DNA from: Deinococcus radiopugnans ATCC 19172
GTDB taxonomy: Bacteria; Deinococcota; Deinococci; Deinococcales; Deinococcaceae
Reading direction: 5' to 3'
Length of the DNA: 64,000 bases
NCBI RefSeq assembly: GCF_006335125.1
Contig: NZ_VDMO01000004.1
Location: 171,118 to 235,117, forward strand
Shown: positions 28,985 through 42,496 of the stretch, piece after piece
How positions within the stretch are numbered: position 1 is the first letter of the stretch
Layout: the number at the start of each line of letters is the position of its first letter
Made by a program: the position numbers and the translations under genes
The notes under the pieces: model-generated
Database searches by the model: none
What the model was told of the DNA's origin: nothing
Seen by the model: the letters and a program-made list of their open reading frames with translations, nothing else

Positions 28985-29428
28985 TCACCCCGGCTGCGCC
29001 CCCTCCGGCCTGGGAATGATCGCCAGGGTGCAGCGCGAGACGCAGATCAGCTTGCCGCGCTCGTCGGCGATCTCAACGCTCCAGACCTCGGTGGTGCGGC
29101 CCTGGAAGATGGGCGTCCCCGTCGCGGTGACCGTTCCGGACGCCACGCTGCGCAGGTGGTTGGCGTTGATTTCGAGCCCCACCGCCAGCATGCCCCGGTC
29201 CCTGACGCTGAGGTACGCCCCGGTGCTGGCGACACTCTCGGCCAGCACCACGCTCGCACCGCCGTGCAGGATGCCGAAGGGCTGATGGACCTGCGGCTGC
29301 ACCGGCATCTGCGCCACCACCCGCGTGCCGCTGGCCTCGCTGAAGGTGATGCCCAGGTGTTCCGCCAGGCCGCGCTGAACGCCGAGCTGTTCAAGGTTGG
29401 AACCGGACAGGCTCTGCGGCTCGGTCAT
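28985..29428 (-). CDS. PaaI-family acyl-CoA thioesterase
   Basis: 147-residue hot-dog thioesterase. FGILHGGASVVLAESVAST is the active-site helix of the PaaI/EntH group, with GLEINANHLRSVASGTVTAT and the final ISRC-type strand (LICVSRCTLAIIP). It overlaps the second thioesterase gene by four bases (ATGA), so they are translated from one message. Probably hydrolyses aryl- or acyl-CoA esters; the specific substrate is not known. Confidence 0.9.
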   Translation of the reverse strand: MTEPQSLSGSNLEQLGVQRGLAEHLGITFSEASGTRVVAQMPVQPQVHQPFGILHGGASVVLAESVASTGAYLSVRDRGMLAVGLEINANHLRSVASGTVTATGTPIFQGRTTEVWSVEIADERGKLICVSRCTLAIIPRPEGAQPG

Positions 29429-29994
29429 GGCTGGCTCTCCTGGGTGGGTTCGGGGGCGTGGACCGGCCGCATCACCAGACAGGTGGTGGTGGCCGTGGCG
29501 TAGACCTTGCCCGCGTCGTCCACGATCTGCGCGCTGGCGGTGGCCACCCGGCGCGACACGCTGATCACCTCGGCCACCGCGCGGACCTCGCCCATGCCCA
29601 GCCGCAGCGGGCGCAGGTATTTGACGGCCAGATCCAGGGTGGTGTAGCCCACCCCGGCAGGCAACATGGTGTGGATCGCGCAGCCCAGCGCCGAATCCAG
29701 CAGCGTGGCGTACACGCCCCCATGCACGCTGCCGATGGGGTTGTAGTGGAATTCCTCGGGGCGCAGGTGAAAGGTCACCTTTCCCTTCTGCACGTCCTCC
29801 TCGCGGCCGATGCTGAAGCCCAGCGTCTGCCCGATAGGCGGCGGGGGAAACTCGCCGCGCACCATGCCGCGCAGGTAGTCCAGCCCACTCAGGCCGGGGG
29901 CCGCGCCCGCGCCGATCAGCGGGTCCTGCCAGGTGTAGGTCCGGGTGCGCTGCGCGGCGCCGGATGCCGTCGGTGGGTCTTCAGTCTGGGTCAT
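29425..29994 (-). CDS. PaaI-family thioesterase
   Basis: 189 residues from the ATG at 29994, which has an AAGGAG site; an in-frame start 11 codons upstream is less likely. The hot-dog core shows PIGSVHGGVYATLLDSALGC, TLDLAVKYLRPLRLGMGEV and TASAQIVDDAGKVYATATTT. The N-terminal ~60 residues (RGMVRGEFPPPPIGQTLGFS) match the longer thioesterase subgroup. First gene of a two-gene unit with the thioesterase at 28985. Confidence 0.9.
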   Translation of the reverse strand: MTQTEDPPTASGAAQRTRTYTWQDPLIGAGAAPGLSGLDYLRGMVRGEFPPPPIGQTLGFSIGREEDVQKGKVTFHLRPEEFHYNPIGSVHGGVYATLLDSALGCAIHTMLPAGVGYTTLDLAVKYLRPLRLGMGEVRAVAEVISVSRRVATASAQIVDDAGKVYATATTTCLVMRPVHAPEPTQESQP

Positions 29995-30223
29995 GTCGCT
30001 CCTTGCCGGGCTTGCCTTGCCGCTCACGGCTCATGGTGCCGGACGGTGGCCGGTCTGGTCCAGCAGCCACCATAGAACGGATTGGCCGGGGCGACCATCG
30101 GGGGCTGGCGCTGTTCCTTTCACAGTCCATCCCCCGTCCATCCCCGCCGGGCGGCGGGCCACGCCCCAGACCGTTGCCGGAGATGAAGACCAGCGCGCGT
30201 AGGCGGGAGCCGCCCCCAACCCC

Positions 30224-30229
30224 TATACT
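30224..30229 (+). promoter_or_regulatory. -10 box of hemC
   Basis: TATACT ends nine bases before the hemC ATG, leaving room for no more than a few bases of leader. Confidence 0.65.
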
Positions 30230-30238
30230 GCTCAGGTT

Positions 30239-31177
<939 letters not shown>

Positions 31178-31234
31178 AGAATCCCTGAACCTCGCCAGCG
31201 AACTGGGTGGGGTGGCCTGCGCTCAAATGCGGGC

Positions 31235-32074
31235 ATGACCCCCTCTCCCATCCTCGATCTGGCGGGCCTGACGCTGGAAGTCAACCACCTGGGGCGCGGC
31301 GTGCGCTTCTACTCGCAGGTTCTGGGCCTGGAGCTGCGGCGTCACGACGAGGCGGCGGGCGTGGCCGAGTTCACGGTCAACCCGCATCAGACGCTGACGC
31401 TGTGGCAGCCCATCACGCGGCAGGCCAATGACGAGCGGCTGGCCCCACTGAGGCCACGCGGAGCCTCCCACCTGCACTACGCCTGGCAGATCGATCCGGC
31501 TCAGCTGGAGCCGAGCAAGGCGCTGCTGGACGCGCACGGCCTGGAGTGGCAGGAGATCAACCTGGGCACGGACGACCGGCCCGACCCGACGCTGTACTTC
31601 TTTGATCCGTTCGGCCACGGCCTGGAACTGCGTGGCGTAAACCGCGACGACGCGCGTCAGCCGCACTTTCCGCCCACACCGGTTCAGCGCCCCGCCCACG
31701 CCCTGCCGGTGATGGGCCTGCGCGAGGTCGCGCTGGCCTTTGGTGATTACGCCGCCATGAAGGAGCGGCTGCCCCGCGCCTACGGTTTTGCGTATGCCAA
31801 GGAGCAAGAGGACCGCGACTTCGCCCAGTTCACCCTGGGGCCGCAGGCCGAGCCGGACGGCAACGGCACGCCCAGAAGGTGGCTGTACGCCTGGGACCCG
31901 CAGGTGGGGCTGGCCGACATGCTGGGCGGTGATCACGCGCTGGTGCGCTTCTACGCCGACGTGGACGCGGTGGCCGGGCAGGTGGACGCCGCTGGACTGC
32001 TGTCGGTGCGCGATGAGCAAGGGCTGGCCGTGCGCGACCCGGAAGGCCATGTGTTCGAATTCGTCCCGGCCTGA
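31235..32074 (+). CDS. two-domain VOC family protein (extradiol dioxygenase-like)
   Basis: 279 residues with two vicinal-oxygen-chelate modules: LTLEVNHLGRGVRFYSQVLG to LYFFDPFGHGLELRGV, then MGLREVALAFGDYAAMKERL to LAVRDPEGHVFEFVPA. The repeated FDPFGH.LEL / RDPEGH.FEF strands carry the metal-ligand acid. The layout resembles catechol 2,3-dioxygenase or glyoxalase-like proteins; no aromatic pathway genes are near, so the substrate is unknown. Confidence 0.82.
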   Translation: MTPSPILDLAGLTLEVNHLGRGVRFYSQVLGLELRRHDEAAGVAEFTVNPHQTLTLWQPITRQANDERLAPLRPRGASHLHYAWQIDPAQLEPSKALLDAHGLEWQEINLGTDDRPDPTLYFFDPFGHGLELRGVNRDDARQPHFPPTPVQRPAHALPVMGLREVALAFGDYAAMKERLPRAYGFAYAKEQEDRDFAQFTLGPQAEPDGNGTPRRWLYAWDPQVGLADMLGGDHALVRFYADVDAVAGQVDAAGLLSVRDEQGLAVRDPEGHVFEFVPA

Positions 32075-32097
32075 GGACAGGCCCAGACCGTCGACGC

Positions 32098-32140
32098 AAA
32101 AGGCGCGGTGCCTGGGAAGTGAAGACCCAGGCACCGCGCC
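32098..32140 (-). terminator. terminator of the peptide transporter operon
   Basis: A perfect 15-bp stem (GGCGCGGTGCCTGGG and complement) with a 9-nt loop, followed on the minus strand by TTTTGCG. It also separates the convergent VOC gene. Confidence 0.88.
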
Positions 32141-32155
32141 CCTCTGAAAACCTGC

Positions 32156-33184
32156 TTACCTCGTCTTGGGGTCCAGCGCGTCGCGCAGGCCGTCGCCGAA
32201 CAGGTTGAAGGCCAGGCTGAACAGCACGATGAAGGTGGCGGGGAACACCAGCACGTACCAGTACTCGGGCTTCAGCCACGCGCGGGCAAAGTCCACCAGC
32301 TGGCCCCACTCGGAGTACCCCGGCTCGAAGCCCAGGCCCAGGAAGCTCAGGGCGGCGATGCCCAGCGGCACGGTGGCCAGATCCAGCACGGCAATCGTAA
32401 ACACCGTGGTCACGCTGTTGGGAATGATGTGCTTGAGGATCATCCGCATGTCGCGGGCGCCCAGGCCTCGGGCGGCGTCCACGTATTCCAGCTGACGGGT
32501 CTTGAGAACGTCACCTCGAATTACACGGGCGTATCCGGCCCAGCCGGCCACCGAATACGCGATGATGATCGGCCACGTCGGATCACCCCCCGGATTCTTG
32601 GCGCGCAGGATGGTCAGGATCACCACCGTCAGCACCAGTCCTGGCATGGCGAAGATCACGTCGATAAAGCGCTGAATCAGGTTGTCCACCCAGCCGCCGT
32701 AAAAGCCGCTGATGGCTCCGATCAACACGCCCACCACCAGGGTGATGCCCACGATGGTAAAGGCCATCTTCAGGGCGGTGCGGGTGCCCCAGACCAGTCC
32801 GTAAAAGATGTTGTAGCCGTTGACGGTTCCGAACGGCGCGGTGGCACCCTCAATCGAATTGGGCGGCGCGGGTTCCTGCGCGAAGCTCAGGCGCTGGATC
32901 TTGTAGCAGCTGGCCGGCGGGGCGAACACGGCCTGCCAGAACGGCGCGGCCAGCGGGTTGTACACCTGACTCTGGCTGGTCATCCCCAGATCGCGCAGGC
33001 AGTTGCCGGCGGGCCTGGCCACCAGTGGGGCGAACAGCGCGAGCAGGGCGAACAGCAGGGTGATAATCAGGCCGCCGATGGCCAGCGGATTGCGCCGCAT
33101 CTTCCGCATGGCGGGGCCAGTCCAGAACATCTGGAAAGCGCCGCGCTTCTCGATAGAGACGGGGGCAGAGGAGCTGGTGGTCAT
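32156..33184 (-). CDS. peptide ABC transporter permease, DppC type
   Basis: 342 residues, second permease of an oligopeptide/dipeptide importer. N-terminal [20 protein letters not shown] is the OppC-type TM start; the binding-protein-dependent transport block includes [40 protein letters not shown] (EAA loop) and [19 protein letters not shown] periplasmic insert of about 100 residues follows TM1. It lies 43 bases after the DppB-type gene, in one operon. Confidence 0.92.
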   Translation of the reverse strand: MTTSSSAPVSIEKRGAFQMFWTGPAMRKMRRNPLAIGGLIITLLFALLALFAPLVARPAGNCLRDLGMTSQSQVYNPLAAPFWQAVFAPPASCYKIQRLSFAQEPAPPNSIEGATAPFGTVNGYNIFYGLVWGTRTALKMAFTIVGITLVVGVLIGAISGFYGGWVDNLIQRFIDVIFAMPGLVLTVVILTILRAKNPGGDPTWPIIIAYSVAGWAGYARVIRGDVLKTRQLEYVDAARGLGARDMRMILKHIIPNSVTTVFTIAVLDLATVPLGIAALSFLGLGFEPGYSEWGQLVDFARAWLKPEYWYVLVFPATFIVLFSLAFNLFGDGLRDALDPKTR

Positions 33185-33227
33185 AGAAATCTCCAGAGAA
33201 CGGTCCAGGAAACGTTAGAGAGCGGCA

Positions 33228-34250
33228 TCAGTGGAACCTCACGCGGGGATCAATCACACCGTACAGAATATCCACCGCGGTACTCATGACCACCACCAGC
33301 AGGGCCGAAAGCAGCGTGAAGCCCAGCACGCCGGCGATATCCAGCTGAAGCGCGGCCTGCACGAACCACTGCCCGATTCCGGGATAGGCAAAGATGGTTT
33401 CGGTGATCACCGAGCCCGCCAGCAGATTGATCACCAAAAAGCCGCCCAGCGTGATGATGGGCAGAAGCGCATTGCGGCGAGCATGCTTGCCGTTGACCAC
33501 TTTGGAAGACAGGCCCTTGGCCCGGGCGGTGCGCACGTAATCACTGGTGAGAACCTCCAGCATGCTGTTGCGCATCACCTTGACGAGGTTGGCGCTCAGG
33601 ACAATCAGCAGGGTCACGGCAGGCAGAATCATGTGCTGCAGCGCGTCCCAGGCAATGTCCCAGCGGCCGTTCAGGGCGGCGTCCACCGTCATCATCCCGG
33701 TGTAGCGTTTCAGGTCACTGACCGAAAACTGGTTGATGATGTCCAGTTGCCCTGCACCGGGCAGCCAGCCCAGATACGCGTAGAACACCGCCAGCAACAC
33801 GATCCCCAGCACGAACGTCGGCAGGCTGTAGCCCAGCACCACGACCACCCGGAGCAGCTGATCGATGAATTTGTCCTTGTGCAAGGCGCTCAGGGTGCCC
33901 AGCCAGACCGCCAGGAGCAGAATGGGAATAGCGGTCAGCAGCGCCAGCTCGATGGTGTTGGGCAGCCGTTCCTTGATGGTGGCCACGACATCCTTGTTGC
34001 TGGCCTTGGAGTAGCCCAGGTCACCCTTGATGATGTTGGAAAACCAGCGCCCGTACTGCACAGGGAAGGGATCGCGCAGCCCACGCTCGGTGATGATCTG
34101 TTCCAGACGGGCCGCCTGCTGTTCGCTGCGGATGTACGGCGCGGCCCGCTGTTCAGGGGTCAACAGTTGTGTCAGGCCGATGACGATGACGGACAGGACG
34201 AGCATGACCAGTGGAATCTGGATCAGTCGCCGGAGAGTGAAGTTCAGCAT
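33228..34250 (-). CDS. peptide ABC transporter permease, DppB type
   Basis: 340 residues, first permease of the importer. [20 protein letters not shown] is the standard DppB start, followed by the periplasmic loop and the conserved [13 protein letters not shown]. The EAA loop contains [20 protein letters not shown], and the end reads [13 protein letters not shown]. It lies between the binding protein and DppC genes; no ATPase (DppD/F) gene is in the operon, so these must be encoded elsewhere. Confidence 0.93.
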   Translation of the reverse strand: MLNFTLRRLIQIPLVMLVLSVIVIGLTQLLTPEQRAAPYIRSEQQAARLEQIITERGLRDPFPVQYGRWFSNIIKGDLGYSKASNKDVVATIKERLPNTIELALLTAIPILLLAVWLGTLSALHKDKFIDQLLRVVVVLGYSLPTFVLGIVLLAVFYAYLGWLPGAGQLDIINQFSVSDLKRYTGMMTVDAALNGRWDIAWDALQHMILPAVTLLIVLSANLVKVMRNSMLEVLTSDYVRTARAKGLSSKVVNGKHARRNALLPIITLGGFLVINLLAGSVITETIFAYPGIGQWFVQAALQLDIAGVLGFTLLSALLVVVMSTAVDILYGVIDPRVRFH

Positions 34251-34310
34251 CTGAGCCTCAGTTTAATGGGTGAAAAGCGCATAAAGGTGCTTGCGGGGTG
34301 AAACTGAGCA

Positions 34311-34355
34311 AAAACAAAAGGGGGCGGGGCAACCCGCGTTCGTGGTTGCCCCGCC
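34311..34355 (-). terminator. internal terminator/attenuator between binding protein and permeases
   Basis: A perfect 12-bp stem (GGCGGGGCAACC / GGTTGCCCCGCC) with a 9-nt loop, followed on the minus strand by CCCTTTTGTTTTTG. It lies between the binding-protein gene and dppB, so it should reduce permease mRNA relative to the binding protein. Confidence 0.85.
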
Positions 34356-34391
34356 TGTCCCTGCGGACACCTCAGGTCACAGCAGGACCGG

Positions 34392-36110
34392 TTACTTCTT
34401 GGACAGGTCCTTCCAGTACAGCGAGGTCATAGGGTTGTAGCCGGCCTTTGTGCGCGGCGCCCCAGTCACGCGGCTGCTGTTGAACAGGTAGTCCACGGGT
34501 GCGGGCACCAGGATGTACGGGGCCTGCTCGTAGGCGCGCTGGCCCACCAGGCTGTACAGGCGGTTGCGCTCGGCGGTGTTGATGGTGCTGCGGGCCTGCT
34601 TGAGCCACTTGTCGACGCTGGTGTCCTTCCAGTTGGCGCGGGGGCTGTAGTAGCCGTCGCTGGCGTAGAAGGTGTACATGAAGTTGTCGGCGTCGGCGTA
34701 GTCCGGGGCCCAGCCGATCAGGATCATGGCTTCCTCACCCTTGCGGGAGTCGGAGAGCATTTCGCTCCACTGCTTGGACTGGATGTTGACCCGGAACTTG
34801 GGGTTCAGCGACTCGATGTTGCGCTTCAGGATTTCCATGGCGGTCTGAGACGCCACGGCGTTGGCGCGGTAGTTGGCGGTCAGCACGAAGCCCTTCTTCC
34901 ACAGCTCGCCGCCCCAGGCGCGCTTGAAGTACTCGGTGGCCTTCTTGGGATCGAAGGTGTAGGTCTTCACCTTGGGATCGTAGCCGGGGAAGATATCAGG
35001 CATCAGCATGGTGCGCTGGATCCCCTTGCCCTTCTGCACGTCCTTGATGTAGCCCTGGTAGTCGAAGGCGTAGGAGAAGCCGCGGCGCACGTTCACGTCG
35101 CTGAAGAAGTTGGCGGGGATGCCCTTGCCGTCCAGCTTGCCGCTGCCCAGCAGGTTGTTGCCCTTGCCGCCGATCTTCTCGTTCATGAAGATGGCCGTCG
35201 AGGTGGTGCTGGGCAGATCGTCCACCCAGGTCACGCCGGGCTTGCCCTTGATCTGAGCCTCGTCCACGCTGCGTCCGCCGCCCTCAATGATGTCGGCGTC
35301 GCCGCGCAGCAGGGCCTGCTGGCGGGCGGCCAGTTCCGGCACCTTCTGACGGATCACGTTCTTGATGTTGGGCTTCTTGCCCCAGTAGCCGTCAAAGGCC
35401 TGGAACAGGTAGTTGTTGGCGTCGTAGCGGACCAGCTTGTAGGGGCCGGTGCCGTTGGGCTTCTTGCTCAGTTCGCTGCCGGTCAGGTCCTTGCCGATCC
35501 AGTCCTTCCAGGTCTTCTCGGTACCGTCCCACTCGCCGATCTTGGCGCTGTAGGCCTTCTCGACAATCGCCATGCCGGTGTAGGCCAGCTTGGCCAGGAA
35601 AGCGGGGTCCACGGCGGCCAGCGTGAAGACGAGCTGCCCGTTGTTGTTGCACTCGACGGACTTGTCGATCTTGGCCCAGGTCACGCTCTTGTCGTCGGCG
35701 GCGTTGCTCTGCGTGCCGGTCAGCGGCTCGGCGATAAACCAGTTGCCGCTGGCGCCGCTGTTGGTCACGAGGTTGCGCTCGAAGGTGTACTCGGCGTCGG
35801 CGCAGGTCATGGTGGCGCCGCTGTGGAACTTGACGTTCTTGCGCAGGTCGAAGGTGTAGGTCTTGCCGCCGTTGCTCGCGGTCCACTTGGTGGCCAGCGC
35901 GGGAATCAGCTTGGTCAGGCTGGCGCCGTCATAGGTGATCAGCGTCTCGTACATGTTGTCCACGAGGCTCGAGGACGCGGTGTCGTAGGTCACGCCGGGG
36001 TCCAGCGTGGGAATATCGGCGGCGGACTGAATCACCAGCGTGTCGGCGGGCGACGCGGCCAGTGCAGCGGAAACGAGGAGCAACGAGCTGAGGGTGACTA
36101 ATTTCTTCAT
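34392..36110 (-). CDS. peptide ABC transporter substrate-binding protein
   Basis: Family 5 extracellular solute-binding protein, 572 residues. The signal peptide [20 protein letters not shown] has no lipobox. [20 protein letters not shown] and [14 protein letters not shown] are the SBP_bac_5 N-terminal blocks; [30 protein letters not shown] and [17 protein letters not shown] are later ones. The ATG at 36110 is eight bases after GGAGG. First gene of the operon with the DppB/DppC-type permeases; binds peptides or related oligomers (inferred from family). Confidence 0.93.
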   Translation of the reverse strand: MKKLVTLSSLLLVSAALAASPADTLVIQSAADIPTLDPGVTYDTASSSLVDNMYETLITYDGASLTKLIPALATKWTASNGGKTYTFDLRKNVKFHSGATMTCADAEYTFERNLVTNSGASGNWFIAEPLTGTQSNAADDKSVTWAKIDKSVECNNNGQLVFTLAAVDPAFLAKLAYTGMAIVEKAYSAKIGEWDGTEKTWKDWIGKDLTGSELSKKPNGTGPYKLVRYDANNYLFQAFDGYWGKKPNIKNVIRQKVPELAARQQALLRGDADIIEGGGRSVDEAQIKGKPGVTWVDDLPSTTSTAIFMNEKIGGKGNNLLGSGKLDGKGIPANFFSDVNVRRGFSYAFDYQGYIKDVQKGKGIQRTMLMPDIFPGYDPKVKTYTFDPKKATEYFKRAWGGELWKKGFVLTANYRANAVASQTAMEILKRNIESLNPKFRVNIQSKQWSEMLSDSRKGEEAMILIGWAPDYADADNFMYTFYASDGYYSPRANWKDTSVDKWLKQARSTINTAERNRLYSLVGQRAYEQAPYILVPAPVDYLFNSSRVTGAPRTKAGYNPMTSLYWKDLSKK

Positions 36111-36520
36111 GGGGCCTCCGAAAGGGGGTTGACGGGTGGGATGGGTCAAGAGAACAACACAAAGCTCGCATTGCCCGGCCTTGTCACCTGTCTAGAGTTT
36201 GAACGCGCGCATCATAGCGTAGGTCATCCGGCTTAGTGTGAACTGGACCAGCATCAGCTTAAGGCAGCGGGGGCAAGGACGCGGAGTCTCGGCCAGAACC
36301 CTGAAACCCTGTCCGGAAGGGGCGGGGTGGCATGCGGCAACGATTTGTGTCCGGTGGGCTTCAGAGTGGGTCAGGGACACAGGTCAGGGGCTGGCCCTGC
36401 CGGCTGTCTGCCACCGCTGCCACACACGCGGCGGCGGTTCTGTGTTCCACCCTGGGCCTCCACAACGGGAACGCCCGCTCAGGGCACTTTCTCAGAACGC
36501 AGGCTGTTACCCTGGACGCC
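36111..36520. other. divergent intergenic region
   Basis: 410 bases between the peptide-binding protein and a lipoprotein gene. The minus strand has a TATGAT box at 36211-36216, about 95 bases before the binding-protein ATG, without a good -35. The plus strand has TACCCT (36508-36513) seven bases before the lipoprotein ATG. No convincing gene is present; open frames through it are not followed by any plausible product. Confidence 0.45.
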
Positions 36521-36994
36521 ATGCTTCGCCTTCCCCACTTGCCGTCCTCACGTTTCCTGCTGGCGGGTCTGGCGCTGGCCGCCACGTCCTGCGCCCCCCG
36601 CGTCACGCTGCCGCAGACCCAGATCAGCTCCGGCGTCAGCGTCAACGGGCGGCTGCTGACGGTCACGCTGGTCAACCTCGGCCCCCACAACCTGCTGCTG
36701 AAGAACGACTGCCCCCGCCCCTTCAGCCTGAGCGTGCTGGACACCGCCAAGACCGGCCTGCCGGACCTGAAGTACGGGCAGTTTCAGGTGTGTGTGGCGT
36801 CGTACCTGCCGCCCAAGCCGTGGAACATCGGCGAGCGCATCGAGGCCGTGGTGGAGTTCCCGCAGGAAACCGGCGTCCGCACGCTGGAGGCCCAGGCCAG
36901 CGTCAACGTCAAGCTGGCCTCTGAAGGGACCGGGCCGGACGGCTTCCGCACCATTCAGGTGAAGGTGCCGGCCTTTCAGGTGGACATCAAGTAA
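36521..36994 (+). CDS. putative lipoprotein
   Basis: 157 residues. The signal peptide FLLAGLALAATSC ends in a lipobox-like ATSC. The mature region (SGVSVNGRLLTVTLVNLGPH, NLLLKNDCPRPFSLSVLD) looks like a single immunoglobulin-type beta sandwich. TACCCT lies seven bases before the ATG. A longer frame from 36332 is rejected as it lacks such a signal. No family assigned. Confidence 0.75.
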   Translation: MLRLPHLPSSRFLLAGLALAATSCAPRVTLPQTQISSGVSVNGRLLTVTLVNLGPHNLLLKNDCPRPFSLSVLDTAKTGLPDLKYGQFQVCVASYLPPKPWNIGERIEAVVEFPQETGVRTLEAQASVNVKLASEGTGPDGFRTIQVKVPAFQVDIK

Positions 36995-37044
36995 CCCCGC
37001 ATCACCACGGCGCGGTCCCTTCTGACCTGGCTTTCTTGATCTGA

Positions 37045-37178
37045 TACGGACTCCGATTGAAAGGTGTTGAAAACACCTGGAAATCCGAGCGAAGTGAGCA
37101 GGAGAAAAACGGGTTCCGGACGTGGAGTGTGGAAATCGGGACAGCTCGGATTTCCACACGAAACAAACGGAATCCGTA
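37045..37178 (+). repeat. dispersed hairpin element, copy C (134 bp)
   Basis: Flanked by direct TGA triplets (37042-37044 and 37179-37181). Ends TACGGACTCCG and CGGAATCCGTA. Hairpin 1 is AGGTGTT-GAA-AACACCT. Hairpin 2 is GTGGAAATC with GATTTCCAC, a different arm sequence from copies B and D. Lies between the lipoprotein gene and the miaB terminator. Confidence 0.92.
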
Positions 37179-37207
37179 TGACAGCCGCTTGAGATTGACA
37201 AAAGGGC

Positions 37208-37239
37208 AAAACAAAAAGCCCCCTCCGCATGGAGAGGGC
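37208..37239 (-). terminator. terminator of miaB
   Basis: A 9-bp stem with one G-T pair (GCCCCCTCC / GGAGAGGGC, loop GCAT), followed on the minus strand by TTTTTGTTTT. Confidence 0.85.
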
Positions 37240-37255
37240 CGGGACCAGGGACGGC

Positions 37256-38635
<1,380 letters not shown>

Positions 38636-38862
38636 AGTTCTGCTCTCCTCTCAGCCTGACAGATGGATTCTGCGGCCTTTCTCGCGCCCCGACTCGGGCG
38701 TGACGACGGATTGTAGCGCGCCGCCCACGCCACAGCTTCCAGGGACCGCCTGCCCACACCTCCACCCTTCGGCGGACGAGCCTGCGCGGGACAGGCGCTA
38801 GGCTGCCCCGATTTTGGCCCGCCGCCCCTCCCCCGCCCCACCACGCCGCTAGGATGTGCTTT

Positions 38863-40757
<1,895 letters not shown>

Positions 40758-40761
<4 letters not shown>

Positions 40762-41732
40762 GCCGCCGGGTGGCGGTCAGCGGGTACTACGGTTTCGGCA
40801 ACACCGGCGACGAGGCGATTGCCCTGGCGATCACGCGCGAGATCAAAAAACGCGGCCTGACGCCCCTGCTGCTCTCCAACACGCCGCAGGCATCGGCCCA
40901 GGCGTTCGGCGCGGAGGCGGCGGCCCGCATGAAGCCGGGGCCGCTGCTGGCGGCGGTGGCCCGCTCGAGCGTGCTGCTCAGCGGCGGCGGCGGCCTGCTG
41001 CAGGACAAGACGAGCGCCCGGACCCTGAGCTACTACCTGGGCGTGATCCGGCTGGCCCGCCTGCTGGGCAAGCGCGTGGTGATTTTCAACCAGAGTGTCG
41101 GCCCGCTGTCGCCGGAAGGTGGGCGCAAGGTGGCCGCCGCATTGAGGGGCCTGCGGATCATCGTGCGCGACGCAGGCAGCCTGGAGACCCTGGAAGGCCT
41201 GGGCCTGAAGGGGGAACTGGGCGGCGATCCGGCCCTGCTGCTGACGCCCACGCCCGAGCTGCCCCGTGACCTGCGGAGCGTGGTCATCGCCCCGCGCGGG
41301 GACGTCACAGAGGCGCTGGAGCCGCTGCGGGAGGTGACGTTGCAGCTCCGGCGTGCGGGGCGACATGTCACGGCCCTGAGCTTCATGCCGGACCACGACG
41401 ACGTGGCCGCGCACGCGCTGGGCGCCAACGTGGTGGTCAGCACCCGTGACCCGCAGACCGCGCTGGACACCATCGCCCGCAGCGGCTACGTGATCGGGGT
41501 GCGCCTGCACGCCGTGATCCTGGCTGCCGCCGCCGGAACGCCATTTTCCGGCGTCGCCTACGACCCCAAGGTCCAGGGCTTCTGCGCCGACGCGGGCGCC
41601 CCCAGCCATCCCGTCCCGCCCCCACCCGCGGCCCTGGTGGACGAGGCCATCCGCCGCGTCACCCCGGACTGGAATGCCCTGGAAGACATGAAACTGCGCG
41701 CCGCGCACAGCTTCAGCCGGGCGTTGACCTAG
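40758..41732 (+). CDS. csaB: polysaccharide pyruvyl transferase CsaB
   Basis: CsaB adds pyruvyl ketals to secondary cell-wall polysaccharide, which then anchors SLH-domain surface proteins (shown in Bacillus anthracis and Thermus). 324 residues with SGYYGFGNTGDEAIALAIT, LLSGGGGLLQDKTSARTLSY, FNQSVGPLSPEGGRK and VIGVRLHAVILAAAAGTPFS. GTG start overlapping DUF5693 by four bases; no ribosome site of its own is needed. In Deinococcus the S-layer proteins carry SLH domains, so the pair may support S-layer attachment (inference). Confidence 0.92.
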
Positions 41733-41759
41733 AGTCTGGCCGCCCGGCCCGGCGTGGAT

Positions 41760-42053
41760 TCAGGCCCGCCGGGGCTTGATGTACGCCGCCAGACCCGCCA
41801 GGGCACTGGTCAGCACCGCGAGCCCCACCGCACGGGCAAAATTCGTCAGGCTGGACAGGCCCAGCTGGGCGCTCGTGGCGTGCTCCAGGCTGCCCAGCGA
41901 GCGCAGCCACAGCGGCGCGCTGGCCCCCAGCGAGGCGAAGGCGCCCAGCGTCAGCAGCGCCAGCCACAGCGCGCAGGCGATCAGCACCACGGTCAGAATC
42001 CAGGCCAGGGCGCGCATCAGGGCTGCGTTTCCATCAGGCGGCTCTCGGTACAT
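41760..42053 (-). CDS. small membrane protein
   Basis: 97 residues with two transmembrane segments (AWILTVVLIACALWLALLTL and FARAVGLAVLTSALAGLAAY) and no recognised family. A TACAAT box precedes the ATG at 42053 by about 13 bases; the in-frame ATG at 42017 (MRALAWIL) is an alternative start. Convergent with csaB, 27 bases apart. Confidence 0.62.
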   Translation of the reverse strand: MYREPPDGNAALMRALAWILTVVLIACALWLALLTLGAFASLGASAPLWLRSLGSLEHATSAQLGLSSLTNFARAVGLAVLTSALAGLAAYIKPRRA

Positions 42054-42158
42054 CGGTCATCGGGGGCATTGTAGTCAAAGCAGACTGCAGAAGAGAAGGG
42101 CGGACAGGCGCGCCGCCGCTGCCCCACCACCCTTGAGACGGGTGTGTACCCTGGAAGG

Positions 42159-42413
42159 GTGAGCCTGCCTGCCCGTGTCCGCGTCACCCGCCCGCCCCTG
42201 CCGCTGGCCCCGGCCCTGCACGCCGCCGCCCTGCGCCTGTGCCCCGGCGCCCCGCTGGGCGACGTCACAGCGGCGGCCCTGGCCATTGCCGGGGGGGCGG
42301 TGATCGGCGCGCATCTGGTGTGGCCCGGCGGCGAGGCGCAGGCGCTGGACACCGGCTGGCGCGGACGCGGCATTGAGGCGGCGCTGACGCAGGCAGCAGC
42401 GCAGGGTCGCTGA
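42159..42413 (+). CDS. small GNAT-like protein
   Basis: 84 residues. The C-terminal half, AVIGAHLVWPGGEAQALDTG plus WRGRGIEAALTQAA, reads like the acetyl-CoA-binding core of a GNAT acetyltransferase, but the protein is about half the normal length and lacks the beta strands that follow. TACCCT lies six bases before the GTG start, so the gene looks expressed. It may be a remnant or a minimal relative. Confidence 0.6.
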   Translation: MSLPARVRVTRPPLPLAPALHAAALRLCPGAPLGDVTAAALAIAGGAVIGAHLVWPGGEAQALDTGWRGRGIEAALTQAAAQGR

Positions 42414-42496
42414 GCCGAACCCTGGGCGTCCCTTCCCCTTCCTAACGCCCGTTAGGCCCGCGCGTGGCATCATGGCCCCCTACGGAGGCTGAGCGC

